Source: Dendrophyllia cribrosa (taxonomy: Eukaryota > Cnidaria > Anthozoa > Scleractinia > Dendrophylliidae). Taken from it: a stretch of 64,000 nt of DNA. Numbering within the stretch: position 1 is the first letter of the stretch; each line of letters starts with the position of its first letter. A program made the position numbers and the translations under genes. The notes under the pieces are model-generated. The model saw only the letters and a list, made by a program, of their open reading frames with translations, did not search any database and was not told the origin of the DNA. Below, piece after piece: positions 22,931-35,800 of this stretch. The stretch is from NCBI GenBank assembly GCA_024195265.1, contig JAJLRJ010000005.1, positions 27,796,473 to 27,860,472 on the forward strand. Reading direction: 5' to 3'.

Positions 22931-25900
22931 CATGACCTTACATGTAAGGCAGCCAAAATTAAAATGTGAAAAAAAATTCAGTTGTTAATCGGAGTTCGCA
23001 ATTGAAAAAACAGAGAGCCTGGCCTGAGAAAGTTTTAATCAGTTCTTTTTACTTGATCATCGCTAATCGGTATAAATATATCTAACGGTCTCTGAGGGAG
23101 TATCAAAGTACTCAGTGTTCTATTAATGCATAAACTGATGCACACTCTACTAAATCTCGACGACTGAACTGAATCAGTAAAGTGTCAGTCATTGATTAAA
23201 TACCCAAGTTGAACCTAAGAACTATAAATAGTCAAAGTCAGCTCAGTTTTAAATCGGTGAGTTTCATCAAAGAAAGATCGTGAAAGATTGATGGATTTTA
23301 TCGTCGAAAAGATTGCACAGATTGCACAAACTTGCCAGCCATGCGCCAATGGATAGAATTGAAAGCCGTCCACTTCTTGAAATTATCTTCGAATCAAACT
23401 CTCTGGTTACTCAGAAGTTGTTGAAGTTGGCAGGCTTAGGCGTTTTTATTACACATCTTGTTCATAACACTTTTTATAACGTCTAGTCCGACTCACATGC
23501 TCTACGCTATCTGCTTCGCTATTCAACCATTTTTTCAAACACAATTCGCATTCTTTGTTCATTTGAATTGTTTTAAAACCTTCTGAAACGCAGATGAAAC
23601 TTTTTAAGCTATGATATCTGGATGGAAAACCTTGAAGAATGAAACAGAAACCACCGTTTGTAGCTCATTGAGAAACTGTCATTTTGTGGCGCAATCGGTT
23701 GATTCTCGAAAGCAAGAAGAATTTCTGGTACAATCTATCTAATAAATTCTATGTTTTCTGCGCTCTTCTAAGCTCAAAAAATCTGCACATGAGGCCTTAA
23801 AGATTGAAAAAAATATTAGAATCTATTCACTGTTTGAGGATTGTATACGGCGGAAATGATGCCAAGCGGCTACACACGCGCGCGTGAAGCGTGGGAATTT
23901 TAAAGCTCTGCAACCCAGCGTAGCGCGCGCGTGAAGGAGAGAATTTAACATTCGAGGCAAGCACAGGAAGAGACTTCAATAGAACGACCCTGAATTTCGC
24001 CGTTTGGAGAAGTAAGAATTTTGATTGGAATGATCAATTTTAAGGCGTGTGTATCTCCTTATCTTTCCTTGGGACATTCACCGTTCGCGCGCGCGGCCAC
24101 TTGAATTTTGCCAACCTTGACTATGCTTGAATACTGTTTTGTAGTCTATGTATGCTCGTGTGACAAACTTGCACAGCATTTCCATTCTTTGCTTTGACCT
24201 TTTCCAAATTAGAAAGCAGCATGTGTCGGGTGGTAGCCCGTATGAAAATCTGACAATTTAAACCAGACCTTTTCAACAACACTTAACAAGAATCATCCAG
24301 CTAGCCAGTGACAGGAAAAACACGGCACCGAGTTATGCTTGGCGGAGTGATTCTAAATGTGTGCTAGAACTGCCTAGCTCGTAACAAACGTTTTGTGACC
24401 ACATTTGCGACCAAGATTTGTACTACGTTATCTGCTAAACGTTATTGTTTCAGTGATGAAAAAAGTAAGTTTTTAAATGCCGCAACAATACAGTGGTAAG
24501 TAAACCATGATAGATAATATGTTAAACACTTCATAAAACATCATTAAACTGCCAAAACATTAGATTTTTTGTTTTAAAATTATTGTCAAAACAAATACGG
24601 GATTTTAACTTACTTATAGCAATCTTCTTCAATGCCCTCTACTTTCCAAAGTTACTGCAGACACGGCTTGAAATACCAGGGTCAGTTTATAAAAAAAAAC
24701 ACTTTCAAAACACAGTTCATGTAGGTTAAATGACGTAAGGCCAATTCAAGCATCTGATGATATAACTGGTTTGCCTTATCTTTAGCTTATGTGAACTGAA
24801 AGAAACAAAGCTAATGTGGTGTTGGTAGAGCACGCTTCCTCGTTGAAACTACTTAGCGCTTTCTTTGAAAATATTTTTCGTTGCCACAAGAGTCCTACCT
24901 TACCACAGGTTACGAGTTTTGGTTATCAAAAGTAAATACGCGTCAACCAGCAGATGCTCCAGTTCAACAGTCGCACGTGGACTTGTATTCGAGCTAATTG
25001 ACAAATGAAATAATTACAACAGGATGTTTAAAATCATGCGGAAGCTGATACGAGTATACGATAGTCATGTTTGTAATCTTACAAAATGCGTCATTGCACA
25101 ATTTTAATACAACTATGTCAGTTTTTTTGGCGGCTGTAAAAGATACCTCTTGTTTTCTGTTTCAAGATTTTCAAGTTTTGTTTTTCTTCAACAATTGTTC
25201 TATAAACAGGTGCATGATATAACAATGGTTGTTGTTTTGACGAAACAAGCGTGGCTTTGAAAATGTTTGAAGAAATTTTTACAAGGCGAGTTCAAGGACA
25301 AGAACAATGGTCACCTGTAGCTCAGCTGGGTACCATTTCATATAAAATGATTTTAGCACTCGAGTCTACTGCGTGCAAACGCTGATCCGAAAAAAAAACC
25401 ATTGGCGTTATGCCCAGGTTTGAGTCATCGGTTCAAGTAAGTTACAACTGACAGAATTTCACAAGTCACGAGCCCTAACAAGAAATACATCTTCCTTTTG
25501 TACCAAAACAATCAATGTTGATTGTTTTAAACATTAAACTTTAATCACAAACTTGCCCTGAAGTTTTCAATTCTGTTCTTCAGTGGTTGATGGCTGCAAC
25601 CATATGCTATAATGTTTTCTGATTTGGTTTTTAACTCGTGGAGGGTTGAACGATTTATAGCATGCATGCCATATGGGGGAAAATATGAAAGATTTTGTTA
25701 TTCGTGTTTGCGATTGTTAAATACAAGACAATTAAAATGAGTTGAAGAGTTGTCTTTTTATTCTGCTCCTGTAGTTAGTGTACTAAAGTCTCTTTTTCTA
25801 GGTTCTAATTGTTACAGCTGTATAAGTATGACATAATGAACAATAACTTAGGGCACTACAAACTTCGCAAAGTGATAATTGATATTAAATAATCAAATTA

Positions 25901-26747
25901 TTATAAACGGACAGGTGTTTTTATTTAACACGGAATAAGCCATGATACTCGAAAGTACTTGACGCGCATCATGCAACACCTTCCAGTTAAAAAGGCTCTT
26001 TCGGACCACAATTTCTTCAAAAAATTGGAATAAGTTATAGAAATTTTCAAATCGAATAAGAATTTATAGTGGAGTTATCTTTCGGGTAGAACACTCTCCC
26101 TTAGATAATATTGGTTTATCTGTGTTTAATATCAGTTTGCACACCTGAAAGGCAGGAATCCCGAAAAGGACACTGGACTGCATATATACTACTGCGCATC
26201 ATTAACTGAGTATGACTGCTGAACAGAAACATTTTTGGCTCAGTTGAGAAGAACATGGCGTACGGAGATTAATCCCAGCAAGTTCTGTGCAGAATTGCCC
26301 ACAGCAAATTTCCATACTGAAATAAAGTCATGGTAATACTCGTGAGAAAGTATTCAGGAGAGCCTGAAACAATATCTATTATATTCTCGTCAGTTCCTTT
26401 TTTTACAATTCCACTCGCGTTGCCATAAATTAATTTCTGAAAGCACGAGAAACGTTTCCTACTAATCTAACATAAATTGTCGTAAAATATATATTTTTAA
26501 ATATTTTCTTTTAACTCGTCAATTTTGCATTTCATATTTTTTTAAATGCGGCCTATATCTTAAATGTCGCATTAACACAGTTCTTATTTTCATGCAAATA
26601 TTTTTCAAAAGGATCAATGTGGCCACCTGTTATTGCGGTTTTCAGTTGAGCGGCGTATGTTCGCCAACTGCTTTTAAGTATGACAATTTTGACATTCCGC
26701 CTCCACCGTGAAACAAATTAGCCCAGTTGTAATGTGTTGGGAAAAAG
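22931..26747. other. Upstream region of the receptor gene; no gene recognised
   Basis: AT-rich with short GC-rich CGCGCGCG patches near 23876, 23925 and 24087. No TATA box at a convincing distance from the receptor start codon was found. A tRNA-like phrase (GTAGCTCAGCTGGGTAC at 25318) does not fold out into a complete tRNA. Nothing coding is supported. Confidence 0.4.
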
Positions 26748-26805
26748 ATGCAACGGAAGATGTCTTTGCTAATTGTTTTTCTGGTTGTCGCGCTTTGCAA
26801 CCAAG
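26748..26805 (+). CDS. Receptor exon 1: start codon and signal peptide
   Basis: ATG with a second in-frame ATG four codons later, then a hydrophobic stretch ([12 protein letters not shown]). The exon ends CAAG|GTAAGT in phase 1 and joins exon 2 to make an Ala codon. Assigned to the receptor because hydrophobicity, phase and position fit; it is 13.3 kb from exon 2, so transcript evidence would be decisive. Confidence 0.8.
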
Positions 26806-29800
26806 GTAAGTTTAAACATCAAGTTTTCAATAATGTAAACCTATTGGAATAAATATCAAGAAAGCAAACTGGTACACAGTTTGTGCTATATTTGAGATCT
26901 GTATTAATTATAATGTGTAATGTTTTCATCTATCTCGATGTTACGTACCGTAATTTAGAGCTTTAAATTTAAAGAAAGCCACTGCCGTTTCCGTGATTTT
27001 AGTATTGAATGAGAAGAAAGTATTTGCAGGAAACTGTGTATGGACAAACAGAAGCTCAGCCAGTACTAATTAGTATAATTTTTACATTTCAATGAGAGAA
27101 CGGAAACTTCGCGCACTGCCTCCTGGTGCCTCGCACAAATCCGCTCAGGAAACTTTTGAAGGGATTTGTGAGTTGGAGTTTCTGGTGGCGCTCCAGGTTT
27201 CTTCACTTAAGGTTCTGGCAAGGCGTCATCAGCTCTTTGCCCTCTATTGACAGAAATGTTGTTCTTTTGAAATTAACGGGCGCGCTATTAAATTTCGAAG
27301 GAGTGGGGGTGGGGATGGGGGGGGGGGGGGGGTCGAATGATTTTGCAAAAACAATTCCTGCAAGGCAACTCTCTTGGGAAAAATATTCTGCAACTGCAAA
27401 AGCCCGACATTAGACTTTTTGTTAATATTCTTACACGACACAGCTTAAGTCAGAAATTTCAAACACAGACAAGATATCCGATCTCCTCATAATTTTTACT
27501 TAGCCCGAAGAGGAAAGATGTTTCAGTATAAAACTGCACAGCTCCCATCAATGCAATAAGTGTTGGAAACATGTCTTTATTAACAAGTCAGATTCATGGT
27601 TATAACACAAGAAATGCCAGTTCCTTTCATGTTCCTAAATGTAGATCTAATACAAGATTGTTCTCATTTCAATATCAAGTTTCAAGCATTTTTCAATTCC
27701 CTTTGCCCGGACTAGTGACTGGTGTTCCTGCTTTCAATCATCTTTCAATCTTCTCTGATTAAGTTTTGCAATCCCATTCAGCCATCTGCAGCCAGTACTG
27801 TAACACTTATTTTTACTCTTAGAGCACTAGCTATTTTTGCGTTTCCACTGCTATAAATGTGTCTTTTTTTAAAGCTGTCAATAAATGCTATCGAACAGTA
27901 CTTTTCTGTGATTAGTATATAGTTATGTTCTACAAAGACGTTCAGTCGGCTTTTGAGTCTGTGGATGAATTCTTTATATGGTGTGACCATGAAATGTGTC
28001 GAACAGACCTTTACGCGGGTTCTGATTTTTATGCTGCACGAGTCAGTGGTTCTAATTTACTTAGTATATTATTTTGGGGTCTTTAATTTACTTTCCCATG
28101 TGGTACTGTTTATTATGCTGTACAAGGTGGTTCTAACTTATGGGTCTGTGGATGAAATCCTAAAGTGTAACCTTTCAAGTAAAAGCCCCGGCTTTAGCAG
28201 TACTTTCCTGTGGTGCTGTTTATCAGTGCTGTACAAGGTGCACAGTAAATCCATGAGGACTGTTTTAGCCCCAAAAATGGAGCCAAAATTTTGACCCAGA
28301 TACGGCTCTATTCTTTTTGGGTCTGTTTTGGCATCTTTCGAAGGAGGTCTGTTTTATAACCTAATAAGGTACTCTTTTAGCCCTTAAAGTAGGGCTATAT
28401 TTTGACCCAGATACGGCTCTATTTTTTGTGGGTTTGTTTTGGCATCTTTCGAAGGAAGGCTGTTTTATAACCTAATAAGGTACTCTTTTGGCCCTTAAAG
28501 TAGGGCTATATTTTGACCCAGATACGGCTCTATTTTTTGTGGGTCTGTTTTGGCATCTTTCGAAGGAGGTCTGTTTTATAACCTAATAAGGTACTCTTTT
28601 AGCCCTTAAAGTAGGGCTATATTTTGACCCAGATACGGCTCTATTTTTTGTGGGTCTGTTTTGGCATCTTTCGAAGAAGGTCTGTTTTATAACCTAATAA
28701 GGTACTCTTTTAGCCCTTAAGTAGGGCTATATTTTGACCCAGATACGGCTCTATTTTTTGTGGGTCTGTTTTGGCATCTTTCGAAGGAGGTCTGTTTTAT
28801 AACCTAATAAGGTACTCTTTTAGCCCTTAAAGTAGGGCTATATTTTGACCCAGATACGGCTCTATTTTTTGTGGGTCTGTTTTGGCATCTTTCGAAGGAG
28901 GTCTATTTTATAACCTAATAAGGTACTCTTTTAGCGCTTAAAGTAGGGCTATATTTTGACCCGGATACGGCTCTAATTTTGTGGGTCTGTTTTGGCATGT
29001 GGACCATTTTGGCCCCTGTAGGGCTAATTGCAAAACTATAAATGGCTCCCTTTTTTAGATCTGGTTTGGCACTATTAAGAGGTTTGCTTTATATTAAAGT
29101 ATTGACCATTCTGCATCATAAGCAGGGCTTTTTTTTAACCTGGAAATGCCCTCCCCCCCCCCCCCCCCCCCCCCCCCCCCTTTAAAGGGCCCAGATTGGT
29201 ATTTAATATGAGGTCTTAAGTAGAGAACCATTTTGGCCTTCTAATTGGACTTTTTTTTGGACTTTGAAAAAAAGTTTGTTGTAGTACTTCGATCAGTCCA
29301 ATAAGACCATTTGCAGGGTCCCTCTACATGTATAAGTAAAATGCGTCCCTTCAAAACAGTAAGAAATGACAATATATACGTTAAACAACATAACCATTGG
29401 TATTTAATTGTATATAGCTCAAGCATTACACAACATGCTTAATTATCCTCCTTCAGTTTTATGTGGTCTGCTCTATTAGCAATATAACAACATTAATTTT
29501 ATGTAATCTGTCCGTGTACCTGACAGTAACTAAGCTGTATCAAACAATTTCACAACTTTCTGTCAACTCTCAAAATATATGATATAAAATTATATTGAAA
29601 GGAAACCTGTGCAATGTAATGATACTGTTGCAATATGCAGTATTCTCCCAGCGTAAATGATAGTTAATAATAATGAAAGGCCAAATGCAACTCCTATTGG
29701 TCAATATGTTGTATCTTCGACCTTCGCATCATATTTTAGCTCTTACGAGTATGTCTTTTAAAGACTTCCCTTTCTGTAGGAGATTATGGGAGGCTCCTTG

Positions 29801-32800
29801 AATATTTCTTTCAATAATGGTTGCCTTTCTATAATATACCATTTGTTCATTAAAATGGTTTTTAAACTGATTTGGCACAGAAGGGCGGTATTCTGTTAGA
29901 AACGGTAATATTCTTTGTTTGTTTTGGTTTTTCTTTTCAAACCCGACATTCCTTCGTGATGTTTGACTTCTGACAGTGTTATATCTATGAAGTTATAATC
30001 CTTTCTTGGCCCCTGATGGGTGGCAAGAGGAAAAATGGGTATATTGGAAAGTTTCTGTCGGTTTGAAGTACATTCTAACATCAAAAATGTATTCTTTCTA
30101 AAATCTGTGGCCCAATAGGAGTCGCATTTGGCCTGTCATTGTTATTAACAATAAATGAGGCCCTCATCAAACAAGTTGGTCATCAAAACAATGGGCTGAA
30201 TCATTATTACACGGTAATTATTTTTTGGTCAAAACCTAATCAAACAAAAATTGCAGGGTGGCTGTTTGTGAGTACAGTCTACTATCTTTGCATATGTACA
30301 TGTATGAAGAAGGTTTTTTCTTTTCAAGTGGCAATTAAACTTCAAAATTTTCACAACAATAACATATTAATACTATTTCATATTTGAAAGAACATTTAGC
30401 ACTGTTGAAACTGACAGTGGGCATTTGTCAGGTAAAATACCCATGAGGGCTAACTCCTTGCACTCTATATTATACATTGCCAATAAAATTACCAGAGCAT
30501 CACCTATCTTTTTAGTAGTTACATCGCAAACAATGATTGTTTCTGCCACAACATAAATGAGTCCCTCGCCAAAGAAGTTGGTCATCAAAATAATTGGCTG
30601 AAATCTTCTTTTGATGATTTCATCCATTGATCCAGTATCCTAAAAGAAAGCGACATCTTGTTATTACATTATAAAAGAAGATACCTGTCTTATTAAAATG
30701 CTTCTTAAAATGTTGGACAATGTACTTGGTTGTATCTACATGTTGTACATGTATGCGATGAAATACATTTTATCTTTAATATTCTTGCATATTCTTTTTC
30801 CGGGCAAATTCAAAGACATTTCAATGTTTTTTTTTTTAGTAAACGGCTTCAAAATCTTCCCTGTAAACCTATTCAATCTGATATTAATCAGAATTTTTAG
30901 TTTGTTTTAGACAAGAAAAGTTAGCTAAAAGTTTATAAAATCAATAACATGTACATAAAGACCCTCATTCTTTACAAACTATTGAGAGTAAGGACTTGTC
31001 GTCTTTTCAAGGACTTTTAAGACTGTGTGAACATTTACCTTAATTATCTTGAGGACAGCATACTGATCCTGTCCATTTTCTGTTGTTTTCTTGTTTGGCT
31101 GCTTCATGATCATTGCTACTATTTTCAAGGCAGCTCTTTGTTGACATTCTACCACAAAGCAGATAAAAATGTTTATAATATGCAATAACATAGCTTGGCT
31201 CTTCTCTTATTACTGCATACCTGTAAACGAAATGCACTTTACTGGCAGAAAGGAAATCTGAGAAAGGCTTATTAATAAAACAACTGGTAGGAGGCAACAT
31301 TTTATGCACCAACATTGTGTCAGGTATCTGCTCAGTTGTAAACAATATTAAAGAAATCATCAATAATTCATAAAAAAAATACAAAATGATTTATGAATGT
31401 TTAATGAGTTTCTATATTTGTAAAAATATGGTTGAACTTTTAGCTCAATTTTCTTGTCAAAAACAAACTTCTTTTCAGTTTCTCCTGAAGTGAAATGCTG
31501 TGTCTCTATAAAAAATTATTTGCTATTATTTGAGAGATACCTCATGTATACAGATAAAGCTGCCATACATGTCTCCTCATCCACACGCAAAATCAGATCA
31601 TGGTACCAGATACCAACAGTAAAACTGTTAGTGTCTACCACATAAGGTGTGGTGCCAAGGAAACAGCAGGGTTCGACATCTGGTCAGCTGAGTCACTAGC
31701 CACCGGGCTAGTGATCTTTGAAATCTACTAGCCCGAAACACAACTTTGTAGCCCAGCTCATTTTCCTTCTCAGGCTCTATTACGTCACTTAATTTATTAT
31801 CCACTTTGCCCTTACAATATGAAAAGAAAGACCCTGAATTGCAAAAGTTACTGCGTTTGTTTTGTATTACTCAGTTAACATTGTCATTAAAACATCAATG
31901 CCAGCAACTTGTATGCGTCCTCTTCTTGGTCTCTCAACTTATCATCATTCTCCAACTCATCGTCAGTATAATAGTCAGATACGGATCCCCGTCATCAGCT
32001 GCAGCATCAATTTCATCATCTTCGGCATCATTAGATGGACCAGGAACAGTTGCCTGTACTAACTTTGCTTCATCAGGTGTATCTTGATCATCAGGAATTA
32101 CTTCAGGTCCATCCTCTTCCTCTCTCCTAGACCTAGACCTCTTGTCATTAAAGTATGGCATTCTCTTCTTTCGCAACCAAACATCAATTGCAGGTTGGAG
32201 TTCAAAGTCCTTCACCTCTAGACAGTCAAGTTTGATGATCATCAGTGTGAGATCTGAAACACTGTCATCTGTAATTCTGCTTCTCCAGACAGTTTTGATG
32301 ATTTTCATCAGGGAGAACCCTCTCTCTGCTTCTGCTGAACTTGCAGGTAGTGACAGCAGTAGATCGATCAAAGCAAGAACAGATGGGCATTTATCTCTAA
32401 GATCATCATTAACCTGCGAACTGGAATGATCGTATTTCCTGTATTTTCGTTGTTGATGACGTGATACTCTAGCCAGGCAAAACTTAATTTCGATGAAGGA
32501 TTAAACCCTCTTTTGCGTTTTTCATTTTCGTACCTTTTACTTTTTTCCGCTTCGCTTTCCGCCTTCGCCTTTTTGCTTGGCGGTGGTTTGTAGTTAGAGA
32601 GAAAACGCTCCATCTTCTCTACAATCGCTACAAGTGCGAGGCATTTCAACACGCGTAAGGAGAGGACTGAGGAGTACATTTACCAAGAAGCGTAGGGTCT
32701 GGGTCCCAGTTGTATTTACGATCGACACGCAAGAGCCAAGAAGAACGCCATAGAATGGTAGTTTTATACTTTCTTTATTATTATTATTATCCTTATAACT

Positions 32801-35800
32801 TTACGTTTTTGTCCTCGTAAATAGCTATGGACTTGAAAGAATCAAATTAAATATTAATTCTTTGAATTTTCTACTAGCCCGCGGGCTAGTAAACGGGAAA
32901 TTTTACTAGCCCGAGCTAATTTTCACTAGCATCGGGCTACCGGGCTAGCGGAGATGTCGAACCCTGAAACAGTATAACTTCATGCAAAGTATACCTCCAA
33001 GGTAAAGCCTATTGTGCAAATTTTGTGCTTTCTCTTCAGGCAATCCACAAAGGAACATAATGTTGAGATATGAATTATGCATGTATGCATGTATATGTTG
33101 TGGTTCAAATTTTTCTTTTGTTTAAATTTTTTTAAACCAGTTTGATTTTTGTTTTCCATTGTCTCAGAATATGGTTATGAATCTGAGACATCACAATAAC
33201 TTTTTGGGGAGAACTTAAACATTCCAGAATGAATGCAAAATAAAAATGATTGTGCTACTTTATTTTAATACGAGGTGTGGTTCAGCGTTCTTAAAGACGT
33301 GTTCAGTGCTGTGGCATGTAATTGTACAAAACTAACCATTTTTTTGTAGTCTCAACTGAAAACCACTTATGCTCTAGTGCTAAACAATTCAAGAAGTGAA
33401 AAATAAAAAGTAACTTATTGTACCTTTGACATTACCAAGGCTGACCCTGTTACCTGAAACATAAATAAAAAGGGCAGGTATAAAGCAATAGAGTCAACTG
33501 GGAATGCAAGACCACAAGGGTGAAAAAAAAAAGAAAAAAGTCACAGGTTTTTACAGACAAACCCCTAATTCTTCATTTTCCACAAAGCCAAAACGGAACC
33601 CCTGACCTGCCATTTCAGCCAATTGTATTGGTGCTACATGTATTTTAGTACTGTAGTGTAGTGTTATGCCTAATTTGGCATTTTCCACAAAGCCAAAACA
33701 GAACCCCTGACCTACCATTTCAGCCAATTGCATTGGTGCTATTTTAGTACTGTGGTGTTATACCTAATTTGGCATTTTCCACAAAGCCAAAACAGAACCC
33801 CTGACCTACCATTTCAGCCAATTGTATTGGTGCTATTTTAGTCCTGCAGTTTTTACCTAATTTAGCATTTTCCACAAAGCCAAAACAGAACCACTGACCT
33901 GCTATGTCAGCCAATTGTATTGGTGCTATTTTAGTACTGTGGTGTTCTACCTAGTTTGGCACTTTACTCAAAGCCGAAATGGAACCCTTAACCTTTCCTA
34001 AGGGGTATAATTGTTCCTCCATGGAATGTAGACTTAATTTTTTTAAAATTTATAGCGCTACAAATTTTAAAAAAATTAAGTCTACATTTACGATTACGCG
34101 CTACACAGATTTATGCGCATTTTATGTGCATCTTTTGATTATTATAATTAAATGGAATGGCCCATTTGGAGTGACATTTTGAGACAAAATGGCATGGGAT
34201 GACAATATGTCATGAATCATATTACCTAAATTTCAAGACTTTTTCATTAACTAAAGGCATTTTCTCGATATCAAATCAAATTCACTATACGATTACTTGA
34301 GCTTACAATCCCACGCTAGAAAAGATCACTGTAAATTTGGCGTGACATGTTACTAAGCTCGTGTAAATTCATTACCTGACTGCTTGAAGAATGTTCATTT
34401 GCCAATTTACTTGTTGAAGGAGTTGAAGGAGAACTCTCTTCGCAGGAAGACTTAGATGCAGGTTGCTTTGTAGTAGTGCCTTTCGATAAAGCAGACATGG
34501 ATAACGCGTCATCGGAATTTATATGTTCACTATCCTCGTCGTCACTTTCCGAGTCAATGACCCGATTTCTCTTGCGAGAAATAGATGACTTGTCTTCATC
34601 TTCTAGGTTCTAGAGACAAAAAGAAAACAAACGTTAGCTCTATAAGACGTTATACATACCAAATAAGCATTAAAATCGGATATTTCTATCTTTTAAATCG
34701 AGATTTATCCTTGCAAACCATCGAAAACGGGCCGCGCCAGACTAACGGAAACCAACGGTCGATCGAAAGATTACTGCGCATGCGGAATTCGGTTAATCTC
34801 GTGACCAGAGCCTGCGCGAACTTCCCTTATATCACGTTGTCACGCGATTTTTTGCAATTCGTCCTTTATTATTTTTTTCCGAGCTCTAAACTCAAACATG
34901 TGAATGAAATGTTAATTCAAAGATGGAATCTCGCTGACATAACAAAAACAGATGATTTATAAGCATTAGTTACCACTTGTTTTATACTGCGGAATGGCAA
35001 AAAAATAAACGTATGGCAGTCATTTTTAACCTTTTCGCAATCCGTTTCAATCTTTTCCGTTTTTGACTATCCGCACTTTATTGTGGCTTCCTAATATATA
35101 TTTTGTGATTTTCTATGGTTTTAAACCATTATTTAGTGGTTCAATTTATTTCCACTAGTTTGTGTGGAACAGAATTGCCGAAAATAGCGTGCCTCTATAA
35201 ATAAGACGAACAAAAAAATAGCGTCGTATATATTATATTGTGTCCGGCCTTAGAGCAGTAAGCAGAGATTTGAATCTATTGAACTAAAAGTGGGTTTTGT
35301 GGCAAACTGGCTTGTTACTTACCGTGACAATGATTTCTTGCCACGTCGACAACGCTTGGCGTTTGTCGGCCAACACCTCCTGAACATGTCCGCGAACTCT
35401 AATCTTGTTAGAGTGGTAACTTGCCCACCATCAATTTCAGCAACTGAAAAGAAAAGAAGCCGACCGAAAATTAAATTAAAAACAAAACTAACAGGCAAAG
35501 AGAAAATAGCTATTATTTCATTCCAATTAAAAGCCACGTGTGCTTCAGTTACATATGGAAACCTGATCAACAAACGACAATTTCACAGTGCTGCTGGTAA
35601 AATAAACACACCTTTGAAAGCTGTGACTATATGCTCTCCTTCAATCCCTTGTTTGCTAAAAGTTTAGCAATGTCGTCCACTGTCATATCCTCTAGACTCG
35701 AACGATCCATTCTTATTAGAAAAAAGAAGCTTTCTTAACTTGACGTGACCTTCTTGTTCTGGCGCGAAACTCCCGCGAATGAACTGTCCACGTCGCACGC

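Noticed and set aside
25314..25440. tRNA-like phrase GTAGCTCAGCTGGGTAC
   Set aside because: A D-arm-like start is present, but no anticodon arm, T-loop GGTTCRA at the right distance or acceptor stem could be matched.
28283..29015. CRISPR-like array
   Set aside because: Repeats are 111 bp, contiguous, without unique spacers, in a eukaryotic intron; it is a minisatellite.
31934..32679. Host ZNF862-like gene rather than a transposon remnant
   Set aside because: The pieces lie between exact CAGGGTTCGACATCT inverted ends, lack the central domains and change frame at the join.
33551..33733. Minus-strand frame with a repeated [14 protein letters not shown] peptide
   Set aside because: It is the translation of the tandem repeat; the 94-bp period is not a multiple of 3, so no protein repeat is encoded.
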